DNA of 12,689 bases, taken from positions 1 to 12,689 of the forward strand of contig CAYWTX010000265.1 in assembly GCA_964461295.1 (NCBI GenBank). Reading direction: 5' to 3'. Below are positions 1 through 5,361 of the stretch, in pieces. The stretch's first letter is position 1. Every line of letters begins with the position of its first letter. A program made the translations under genes and the position numbers. The notes beneath the pieces were generated by a model that saw only the letters and a program-made list of their open reading frames with translations, was not told the DNA's origin and did no database searches. This DNA is from CAYWTX01 sp964461295 (lineage in GTDB: Bacteria > Planctomycetota > Phycisphaerae > SM23-33).

Positions 1-93
1 ACCGGGGGCTTACGCCCCCGGCTAAGTCCTCGACGCCCCTTCGGGGCTGGGAGGGAAGTGTTACCCAGTCACTGGCCACAATTGGGCCAGGCC
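1..93. other. Non-coding start of window with two hairpins
   Basis: No gene is seen here. Bases 2-21 form a perfect 8-bp stem (CCGGGGGC / GCCCCCGG) around a TTAC loop. Bases 35-47 form a 5-bp stem (GCCCC / GGGGC) around a TTC loop. Neither is followed by a clear T-run on either strand, so a terminator role is unproven. They could serve a gene lying left of the window. The 8-bp stem is unlikely by chance; the 5-bp stem could easily be chance in GC-rich DNA. Confidence 0.6.
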
Positions 94-191
94 GGCAATT
101 GGCAATGGACAATGGACAATTGGCAATTGGCAATTGGCAATCGGCAATTGGCAATCGGCAATGGGCAATTGGCAATCGGCAATGGGCAATG
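94..191. repeat. Tandem heptanucleotide repeat, 14 units of GGCAATN
   Basis: Fourteen consecutive 7-bp units run without a gap. The seventh base varies (T, G or C, never A). Units 3 and 4 read GACAATN instead of GGCAATN. The array ends at base 191, directly against the stop codon (192-194) of the minus-strand dehydrogenase gene, so its RNA would begin the 3' untranslated region with CATTGCC-type repeats. Because 7 is not a multiple of 3 and the units contain no stop, the array opens several reading frames on both strands; these are not taken as genes. Heptamer arrays of this style resemble the short tandemly repeated repetitive (STRR) sequences described in cyanobacteria, but kinship is not implied. 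Confidence 0.97.
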
Positions 192-959
192 CTACAGGGC
201 CGCCAGGACCCCGCCGTCGACGTACAGCACCTGGCCGTTCACGAAGCTGCTGGCGTCGCCGGCCAGGAAGACCGCCGGGCCGACAAGCTCTTGCGGCTTG
301 CCCCAGCGCCCGGCCGGGGTGCGAGCGGTGATCCAGGCGTTGAACTTCTCGTCGGCAAGCAGCGGGGCGGTCATCTCCGTCTCGAAGTACCCCGGGCCGA
401 TCCCGTTGATCTGGATGCCGTGTCGGGCCCACTCCACCGCCATCGCTCGCGTCAGCATCTTCAGCCCGCCCTTGGCGGCCGCGTAGGCGCCCGTCGTCGG
501 CCGCCCCACCTCGCTCATCAGCGAGCAGATGTTGATGATCTTGCCGCGCCGGCGTTGGATCATCCCCCGCGCCACGCGCTGGGCGACGAACATCGCGGCC
601 GACAGGTTCGCCTCCAGCACCGCCCGCCAGTCGTCAGGCTTGAACTCCTCCAGTTTCGCCCGCCGCATGATGCCGGCGTTGTTCACCAGCACGTCGAGGG
701 GTCCCACCTCCGCCTCGATGCGCCCGACGCCCGCGTCGATCGCGGCCGGGTCGGTCACGTCAAACGCGAACGCATGCACCTTGATCCCCTCGGCCGCGAG
801 GGCCTCGGCGGCGCCGGCCAGCTTCGTCTCGTTGCGCCCGTTGAGGCAGAGCATGGCGCCGGCGGCGCCCAGGCCGCGCGCGACGGCCAGGCCCAGCCCG
901 CCGCCGGAGCCGGTCACCAGGGCCACTCGCCCGGTGAGGTCGAAAAGCCGCGTGCTCAC
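192..959 (-). CDS. Short-chain dehydrogenase/reductase, gluconate 5-dehydrogenase-like
   Basis: A 255-residue classical SDR, full length for the family. The Rossmann nucleotide loop TGSGGGLG is at residues 16-23, the NNAG motif at 93-96, the catalytic Asn at 118, Ser at 146, and Tyr159/Lys163 in YAAAK. The stretch around GPGYFETEM and the C-terminal end FVNGQVLYVDGG fit the gluconate 5-dehydrogenase (IdnO/Gno) branch, which interconverts 5-keto-D-gluconate and gluconate with NAD(P)(H) in the cytoplasm. Substrate is inferred; a related sugar or sugar-acid oxidoreductase or a FabG-like reductase is the alternative. The start is GTG at 959, chosen because AAAGGA lies 6 bases upstream and the SDR fold begins right after it; the open frame continues upstream but only as antisense of other sequence. 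It lies 238 bp downstream of the PGRP-like gene on the same strand, so an operon is possible but loose. Confidence 0.92.
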   Translation of the reverse strand: MSTRLFDLTGRVALVTGSGGGLGLAVARGLGAAGAMLCLNGRNETKLAGAAEALAAEGIKVHAFAFDVTDPAAIDAGVGRIEAEVGPLDVLVNNAGIMRRAKLEEFKPDDWRAVLEANLSAAMFVAQRVARGMIQRRRGKIINICSLMSEVGRPTTGAYAAAKGGLKMLTRAMAVEWARHGIQINGIGPGYFETEMTAPLLADEKFNAWITARTPAGRWGKPQELVGPAVFLAGDASSFVNGQVLYVDGGVLAAL

Positions 960-965
960 GTCGAT

Positions 966-971
966 TCCTTT
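966..971 (-). promoter_or_regulatory. Ribosome binding site deciding the GTG start of the dehydrogenase
   Basis: On the minus strand AAAGGA ends 6 bases before GTG at 959. It supports the non-ATG start, which also coincides with the expected N-terminus of the SDR fold. Confidence 0.7.
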
Positions 972-1013
972 CCGGCCCCGCTTGTATCCGCCAACGGACA
1001 GGAATTCCAGGGC

Positions 1014-1028
1014 CAGCCTTTCAGGCTG
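1014..1028. repeat. Small hairpin in the dehydrogenase leader
   Basis: A perfect 6-bp stem (CAGCCT / AGGCTG) with a TTC loop lies about 55 bases upstream of the dehydrogenase start. No T-run follows. Similar short stems with TTC/GAA loops occur at 35-47 and 2103-2117. Stems this short are expected by chance at this GC content, so the meaning is uncertain. Confidence 0.4.
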
Positions 1029-1197
1029 AAGAGCGGGCACCGGCTCACCTGGCAAGCGGGCAAAGCGATACGGTTCTTCGTTTGCCGTGTTCTGAGCGGC
1101 GCCCGGATCCAGAGAATCGCCGTAACGTTGCCACAGTGTCGTTCTTTCACAGACTCCCGGATTGGAGGGGTCCGGCGGGCGGCGGGCGGGCGGGCGG

Positions 1198-1776
1198 CTA
1201 CCGCGTCGCCTGGAGGAGGTGCTTGGAGAAGCGGTCGGTCGGGAAGGCGGCGCCCGGCGAGGCGCTGCGGGCGATGAGGTCGCTATGCAGGTACACGCGG
1301 TCGGCGGGGATATTGCACAACTCCTGGAGCGAGTTGGTGAGTTCGACCAGCAGGGCAAACTGGCGCTCCGGCGGGCGCTGGCGGCTGAAGTCGCCGATCA
1401 GGCAGACGCCGACGCTGTTGTCGCGCCACAGCCCGCCGATGTGCCAGCCGCTGTCCTGGGCCAGCCAGGCGTCGGTGGCTCGCACTTCCCAGTTGCCGTC
1501 CTCGGTGGCGGAGATGGTGAAGTGGCAGCCGCGGGCGATTCGCTCGCCGGCGCTCTTGGCGGAATGGACGACCATGTAGCGCCACTTGATGTGCTGGACC
1601 GGCACGCGGGTGTCGTAGATGACCCCGGTGGCCGTGGTGGGCGGTGGGGCGAGGACCGCCAGCGGCTGCGCTCCCGGCCGAATCGGCTCGGTCTGGAGCG
1701 CAAACAGCAGGAGCGTTCCAACGCTCATCGCCAGGAAGAGAAAGCCCAGTGTTTTGATCGTCCGTGATCCGCCCAT
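1198..1776 (-). CDS. Membrane-anchored PGRP/amidase-2-like protein, probably catalytically inactive
   Basis: A 192-residue protein with a basic N-terminus and a hydrophobic helix at about residues 9-27, probably a signal anchor, then a Pro/Thr-rich linker and a domain resembling T7 lysozyme and peptidoglycan recognition proteins. Matching landmarks are YMVVHSAKS (His71 as first zinc ligand), GCHFTI (83-88), NSVGVCLIGDF (120-130) and LHSDL (His164 as second ligand) before SASPG. Family enzymes hydrolyse the N-acetylmuramoyl-L-alanine amide bond using His/His/Cys zinc ligands and a Tyr in GYHF. Here that Tyr is Cys84 and the third ligand position is Ser173, with Ser171 where T7 lysozyme has a catalytic Lys. 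This suggests peptidoglycan binding without cleavage, in the periplasm. The start is ATG at 1776; an in-frame TTG at 1794 lacks any ribosome site. The gene is preceded by a plausible promoter and ends next to a GGC/GGGC-rich run (about 1172-1197). Confidence 0.8.
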   Translation of the reverse strand: MGGSRTIKTLGFLFLAMSVGTLLLFALQTEPIRPGAQPLAVLAPPPTTATGVIYDTRVPVQHIKWRYMVVHSAKSAGERIARGCHFTISATEDGNWEVRATDAWLAQDSGWHIGGLWRDNSVGVCLIGDFSRQRPPERQFALLVELTNSLQELCNIPADRVYLHSDLIARSASPGAAFPTDRFSKHLLQATR

Positions 1777-1839
1777 GTCCGTCCCGCGATTCAAGATAGA
1801 CGACCTGTCGGTAGCGACCTGGCTGCAAACGATGCGGGG

Positions 1840-1868
1840 AATCTACTTCGGCTATCGGCAAAGGGCAA
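1840..1868 (-). promoter_or_regulatory. Candidate sigma-70-type promoter of the PGRP-like gene
   Basis: Read on the minus strand: TTGCCC (1868-1863), a 17-base spacer, then TAGATT (1845-1840). Both hexamers match consensus at 4 of 6 positions. Transcription would start near 1833, leaving a leader of nearly 60 bases. Based on pattern only. Confidence 0.35.
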
Positions 1869-2102
1869 GAGTTTTCGATAGGGGTTTTTGTGGAATGGTC
1901 AGTTTTTCTGCGCCGACGGCGGAGACGGTCGAGGGGTCCGGCCGCGGGGGCCGGGGCTTGGCGCAAAGGCCGCCAAAGGCGATTGCCCGGGGCAGCCGCC
2001 AACGGGCGCCGTCCTCGGCAGGCGACCGCGGCGGCGGTTCTGAATCCGCGATCGGCGTCGGGAACCTGCCCGCTGAGGCGGCCAGGCCGTGCCTCCACTG
2101 GA

Positions 2103-2117
2103 CGCTCCGAAGGAGCG
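2103..2117. repeat. Hairpin just upstream of the rhamnose isomerase promoter
   Basis: A perfect 6-bp stem (CGCTCC / GGAGCG) with a GAA loop ends 13 bases before the candidate -35 box. It could be an operator-like site or one more copy of the short spacer hairpins; stem length alone does not exclude chance. Confidence 0.4.
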
Positions 2118-2130
2118 GTTGGCTTGACAC

Positions 2131-2159
2131 TCGACACTCGCCGGGCGCCGGGCTATGCT
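2131..2159 (+). promoter_or_regulatory. rhaI: Candidate promoter of the L-rhamnose isomerase gene
   Basis: TCGACA (2131-2136) and TATGCT (2154-2159) are separated by 17 bases, giving a start point near 2166 and a leader of about 20 bases. A perfect TTGACA lies 7 bases further upstream (2124-2129) but is 24 bases from the -10 box, which is too far; the two form an imperfect tandem duplication (TTGACAC / TCGACAC). Confidence 0.5.
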
Positions 2160-2172
2160 TCCAGTTCTGAGC

Positions 2173-2179
2173 AAAGGAG
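2173..2179 (+). promoter_or_regulatory. rhaI: Ribosome binding site choosing between two ATGs
   Basis: AAAGGAG lies 1 base before ATG 2181 but 7 bases before ATG 2187. The spacing favours initiation at 2187, removing two residues (Met-Ala) from the longer reading. Confidence 0.75.
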
Positions 2180-2186
2180 CATGGCG

Positions 2187-3395
2187 ATGGCAAAGAGAAC
2201 TTCCTCCGGCATCCAGCAGCAGGCAATCGAACGGCTCGTCCGCTTCCGGATCGAGGTCCCCTCCTGGGGCTACGCCGACACCGGCACGCGATTCGGCAAG
2301 TGGTTGCAGGACGCCGCGGCCGTCGACCTGGCCGACAAACTCGCCGACGCCGGCGTCACGCACCGGTACACCGGCATGACGCCCACCGTGGCCGTCCACG
2401 TGCAGTGGGACTTTCCCAACGGCTACGACCCGGCCGTAGCCAGGCTCGCCCGCAAGCACGGGGTGAAGATCGGCTCGATCAACCCAAACCTCTTCCAGGA
2501 CCAGTGCTACAAGCACGGCTCGATCACCAACCGCGACCCGGCCATCCGCGGGCGCGCCCTGAAGCACGTGCTGGACTGCATCGAGGTGCAGAAGCAGACC
2601 CGCAGCCGCTACCTGTCGCTGTGGATGGCCGACGGCGTGAACTACCCCGGCCAGGGCGACATCCGCCAGCGCAAGCACTGGGCGGCGGAATGCCTGAACA
2701 AGGCGCACGCCGCCCTGCCGCGTGGCGCCGTCATGCTCGTCGAGTACAAGCCCTTCGAGCCGGCCACGTATTTCACCGACTTCTTCGACTGGGGCTCCAG
2801 CTACATCTTCTCGAAGGCAGCCGGGCCGCGGGCGAAGGTGCTGGTGGACACCGGCCATCACCTGCTGGGCGCCAACATCGAGCAGATCGTGGCGTGGCTG
2901 CTGGACGAGAAGATGCTGGGCGGCTTCCACTTCAACGACCGCAAGTACGCCGACGACGACCTGACGGTCGGCTCGATCGATCCCTACCAGGCGTTCCGCA
3001 TCTTCAACGAGGTGGCCGCCTACGAGCACGAGACGGGGCGCGACCTGGACATCGCGTGGATGATCGACCAGTCGCACGCCGTCAAGCCCAAGGTGGAGGC
3101 GATGATCCAGACGGCCGTCACCGTGCAGACCCTGATGGCCAAGGCGTTGCTGGTGGACCGCGAGGGCCTGTCGGCCGCCCAGGCGCGGCAAGACACGGTG
3201 GGCGCCGAGGAGGTGCTGCGCGCGGCGTTCCACGCCGACGTGACGCCGCTGCTGAAGGAAGTGCGCAAGCGGATGGGCGCCCCGGCCGACCCGCTGAAGG
3301 AATACCGCGCCAGCGGATACGAGGCCCGCGTGGCGAAGGAGCGCCGCGCGAAGCGCAAGGCGTTGGGCATCCAGGCGGGGGGCAGCTACGCGTAG
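2187..3395 (+). CDS. rhaI: L-rhamnose isomerase, Pseudomonas stutzeri/RhaI type
   Basis: A 402-residue TIM-barrel sugar isomerase that interconverts L-rhamnose and L-rhamnulose in the cytoplasm; family members also act on other aldoses and ketoses. Motifs include SINPNLFQDQCYKHGS, VEYKPFEP, VDTGHH, HFNDRKYADDDL and WMIDQSH. The metal-site residues I recall for the P. stutzeri enzyme (E219, K221, D254, H257, H281, D289, D291, D327) appear here as E186, K188, D221, H224, H248, D256, D258 and D294, all with the same offset of 33, which is strong support for a working two-metal site. The C-terminal tail is Lys/Arg-rich (LKEYRASGYEARVAKERRAKRK), as is usual in this branch. It has its own promoter and ribosome site. 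No rhamnulokinase or rhamnulose-phosphate aldolase is adjacent, so the rest of the pathway must lie elsewhere. The exact sugar preference cannot be fixed from sequence. Confidence 0.93.
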   Translation: MAKRTSSGIQQQAIERLVRFRIEVPSWGYADTGTRFGKWLQDAAAVDLADKLADAGVTHRYTGMTPTVAVHVQWDFPNGYDPAVARLARKHGVKIGSINPNLFQDQCYKHGSITNRDPAIRGRALKHVLDCIEVQKQTRSRYLSLWMADGVNYPGQGDIRQRKHWAAECLNKAHAALPRGAVMLVEYKPFEPATYFTDFFDWGSSYIFSKAAGPRAKVLVDTGHHLLGANIEQIVAWLLDEKMLGGFHFNDRKYADDDLTVGSIDPYQAFRIFNEVAAYEHETGRDLDIAWMIDQSHAVKPKVEAMIQTAVTVQTLMAKALLVDREGLSAAQARQDTVGAEEVLRAAFHADVTPLLKEVRKRMGAPADPLKEYRASGYEARVAKERRAKRKALGIQAGGSYA

Positions 3396-3440
3396 CGGGG
3401 GCGGAGACAGGAAACAACCGAGGACGAGGCGTGGTTCCTC

Positions 3441-3518
3441 GTTCGTAGTACCGCCGTAAGGAGGGTTGTTTCTCGGCCGAACGCCAACAGGATTCCGCCT
3501 TACGGCGGAACTACGAAC
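3441..3518. repeat. 21-bp inverted repeat with a nested hairpin
   Basis: Arms at 3441-3461 and 3498-3518 are reverse complements with one mismatch across 21 bases, separated by 36 bases. The right arm overlaps a second, tighter hairpin: TTCCGCC (3493-3499), TTAC loop, GGCGGAA (3504-3510). The left arm contains the matching half CCGCCGTAAGG. The core CCGCCGTAAG recurs at 12472-12481, so this belongs to a dispersed spacer repeat family. It lies between the rhamnose isomerase and nadE and may end the upstream transcript, but there is no T-run. Confidence 0.9.
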
Positions 3519-3540
3519 AGGAGACGACTGCTTCTCCCAG

Positions 3541-3600
3541 TCGTCGTCGTCCTCGTCCTCGTCGTTGTCGTCCTCCTCGTCCTCGGTCGTCCTCGGTCGT
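3541..3600. repeat. Pyrimidine-rich TCN triplet tract with a duplicated decamer
   Basis: Bases 3541-3585 are almost entirely TCG and TCC triplets with one TTG. Bases 3581-3590 and 3591-3600 are exact copies of CCTCGGTCGT. Just before, GACGACTG (3523-3530) and CAGTCGTC (3538-3545) form an 8-bp stem with a 7-base loop. The opposite strand would encode an Asp/Glu run, which I regard as an artefact. The tract sits directly before the nadE -10 box. Confidence 0.85.
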
Positions 3601-3625
3601 TTCTTTCTGCCCCCTTCGCTATAAT
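3597..3625 (+). promoter_or_regulatory. nadE: nadE promoter with consensus -10, near-leaderless transcript
   Basis: TATAAT at 3620-3625 is a perfect -10 hexamer. The best-spaced -35 is TCGTTT (3597-3602), 17 bases upstream and weak. The -10 is only 11 bases from the ATG at 3637, so the transcript would begin about 5 bases before the start codon, with no room for a ribosome site. Confidence 0.6.
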
Positions 3626-3636
3626 CGCCCTCATCG

Positions 3637-5283
3637 ATGAAGATCGCTCTGGCACAACTGAATCCCATCGTGGGCGACATCGCGGGCAACGTCGAACTCA
3701 TCAGCCGGGCCATTGGCCAGGCCGCGAGCGCCGGCGCCGACCTCGTCGTCACGCCGGAGTTGTCGGTGGTGGGCTACCCCCCTCGCGACCTGCTCCGCAA
3801 GGAGCGGTTCGTTCGCGACAGCCAGGCCGCCGTCGAGAAACTCGCGAGCCGCTGCACGGGTACGGCCGCGCTGGTGGGCTTCGTGCGTCGCTCGCCCGGC
3901 GCGACGGGCAGGGCGCTGGAGAACGCCTCGGCCCTGCTTGCCGATGGGCGGGTGCGGCACGTGTGCGTCAAGTCGCTGCTGCCGACCTACGACGTGTTCG
4001 ACGAGACGCGGTACTTCCAGGCCGGCGAAGGCGGCGACTGCATCGACCTGGGCGGGACGCGGATCGGCCTGACCGTCTGCGAGGACCTGTGGGACGCCGA
4101 AGCCCTCGGCCGGCAGCTTTACGGCCAGGACCCCGTCGGGCGCCTGGCCTCCCAGGGGGCGCGCGTGGTGATCAACATGTCGGCCAGCCCCTACCAGATG
4201 GGCAAGCTGGCGGTTCGCGAGGATCTGCTGCGCCGGCAGGCGGCCCGCAGCGGCGCGACGATCGTGTACGTCAACCAGGTCGGCGGCAACGACGAACTCA
4301 TCTTCGACGGCTCGAGCTGCGTGGTGTCGCCCACGGGCCGGATGCTCGCCCGCGCGGCCGCGTTCCGAGAGGATTGGGTGCTCGCCCACCTCGGCTCGCC
4401 CGGCGGGCGCGTCGAGGACAGCGGCGACGAGATCGCGCGCCTCTCGGCCGCGCTGAAACTCGGCCTGCGCGACTACGTCCGCAAGTGCGGATTCCGCGGT
4501 GTCGTGCTGGGGCTGTCCGGCGGGATCGACTCGGCCGTGGTGGCGACCCTCGCCGCCGACGCGCTGGGGCCGCCCAACGTTCTGGGCATCGCCATGCCCA
4601 GCCGCTACAGCTCCGATCACAGCCTCAGCGACGCCAGACTCCTGGCCGACAACCTGGGCATCCAGTACCGCGTGGTGCCCATCGAACCCATGCACGCGGC
4701 GTTCGAGAACACGCTGGCGTCGATGCTCGTCGGCGAGGCCGGCGATCTGGCGGCCGAGAACATCCAGGCCCGCGTCCGCGGGACCATCGTGATGGCCTCC
4801 AGCAACGCCGAGGGACACCTGGCCCTGGCGACGGGCAACAAGAGTGAGCTGTCGACGGGCTACTGCACGTTGTACGGCGACATGGCCGGCGGACTGGCGC
4901 CCATCGGCGACGTGCTGAAGACCACGGTGTACAAGCTCGCCTACCGGCTGAACGACGAGGCCGGGTTCGACCGCATTCCCACCGGCTCTCTCACCAAGCC
5001 GCCCAGCGCGGAGTTGAAGCCCGGGCAGGTAGACCAGGACAAGCTCCCGCCGTATGACCTGCTGGACGAAATCCTGGCGCGCCTGGTGGAGTCGGATGCC
5101 GCAGCCGATGAGATGATAGCCGTCGGGCTGCCTCCCGACGTGGTGCGGCGCGTGGTGCGGATGGTGGACGCGGCCGAGTACAAGCGCAAGCAGGCGGCCC
5201 CGGTGCTGAAGGTGACGGGACGTGCGTTCGGCATGGGCCGGCGGATGCCCATCGCCCAGAGGTACCGCCCGGTGGACGAATAG
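3637..5283 (+). CDS. nadE: Glutamine-dependent NAD+ synthetase
   Basis: A 548-residue two-domain enzyme that makes NAD+ from deamido-NAD+, ATP and glutamine, the last step of NAD synthesis in the cytoplasm. The N-terminal nitrilase-type glutaminase domain (about 1-260) carries the triad Glu41 (TPEL), Lys112 (VKSLLPTYDVFDE) and Cys148 (TVCEDLW). The C-terminal synthetase domain has the ATP pyrophosphatase loop SGGIDS at 294-299, followed by PSRYSS, NIQARVRG, ATGNKSELSTGYCTLYGD and the KPPSAELKPGQVDQD segment. Length and motifs match the bacterial glutamine-using form rather than the short ammonia-dependent NadE. The start ATG at 3637 gives the standard N-terminus MKIALAQLNPIVGD and follows a consensus -10 box almost directly. 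The next gene on the same strand begins 78 bp after the stop. Confidence 0.97.
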   Translation: MKIALAQLNPIVGDIAGNVELISRAIGQAASAGADLVVTPELSVVGYPPRDLLRKERFVRDSQAAVEKLASRCTGTAALVGFVRRSPGATGRALENASALLADGRVRHVCVKSLLPTYDVFDETRYFQAGEGGDCIDLGGTRIGLTVCEDLWDAEALGRQLYGQDPVGRLASQGARVVINMSASPYQMGKLAVREDLLRRQAARSGATIVYVNQVGGNDELIFDGSSCVVSPTGRMLARAAAFREDWVLAHLGSPGGRVEDSGDEIARLSAALKLGLRDYVRKCGFRGVVLGLSGGIDSAVVATLAADALGPPNVLGIAMPSRYSSDHSLSDARLLADNLGIQYRVVPIEPMHAAFENTLASMLVGEAGDLAAENIQARVRGTIVMASSNAEGHLALATGNKSELSTGYCTLYGDMAGGLAPIGDVLKTTVYKLAYRLNDEAGFDRIPTGSLTKPPSAELKPGQVDQDKLPPYDLLDEILARLVESDAAADEMIAVGLPPDVVRRVVRMVDAAEYKRKQAAPVLKVTGRAFGMGRRMPIAQRYRPVDE

Positions 5284-5361
5284 AAGGTGTCGAGCAGCGG
5301 GTTGGGAGTTCCGGGCTCCGGGGCTCGCGGTATCCGGTCCACGGTCCCACGGCAAGTGAAC

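Larger units (their letters stand above)
1777..2186. other. Divergent intergenic region between PGRP-like and rhamnose isomerase genes
   Basis: This 410-base stretch has no credible gene; frames crossing it show no recognisable protein. It holds a candidate minus-strand promoter (1840-1868), a hairpin (2103-2117), and a plus-strand promoter and ribosome site (2131-2179). Between 1900 and 2090 the sequence is GC-rich with no further structure I can interpret. Confidence 0.7.

Noticed and set aside
94..191. CRISPR array
   Set aside because: Units are 7 bp and directly adjacent, without spacers, and no cas gene is present.
956..1150. 64-residue minus-strand open frame between the dehydrogenase and PGRP-like gene
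   Set aside because: It lacks a good ribosome site, overlaps the dehydrogenase start region, and shows no family features.
99..1277. Plus-strand frames containing LAIGN/RQ repeats from the heptamer array
   Set aside because: The repeat opens all frames; the remainder is antisense to the dehydrogenase and has no protein-like features.
2124..2129. Perfect TTGACA as the -35 box of the rhamnose isomerase gene
   Set aside because: It is 24 bases from the only good -10 box. TCGACA at 2131-2136 gives the normal 17-base spacing.
1899..3752. 617-residue open frame on the minus strand with an Asp/Glu run
   Set aside because: Antisense to rhamnose isomerase; the acidic run is only the complement of the TCN tract.
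5287..5361. GTG start at 5287 for the zinc-ribbon protein
   Set aside because: The 25 added residues are Gly/Ser/Arg-rich without conserved features, while ATG 5362 begins directly with the first zinc ribbon.
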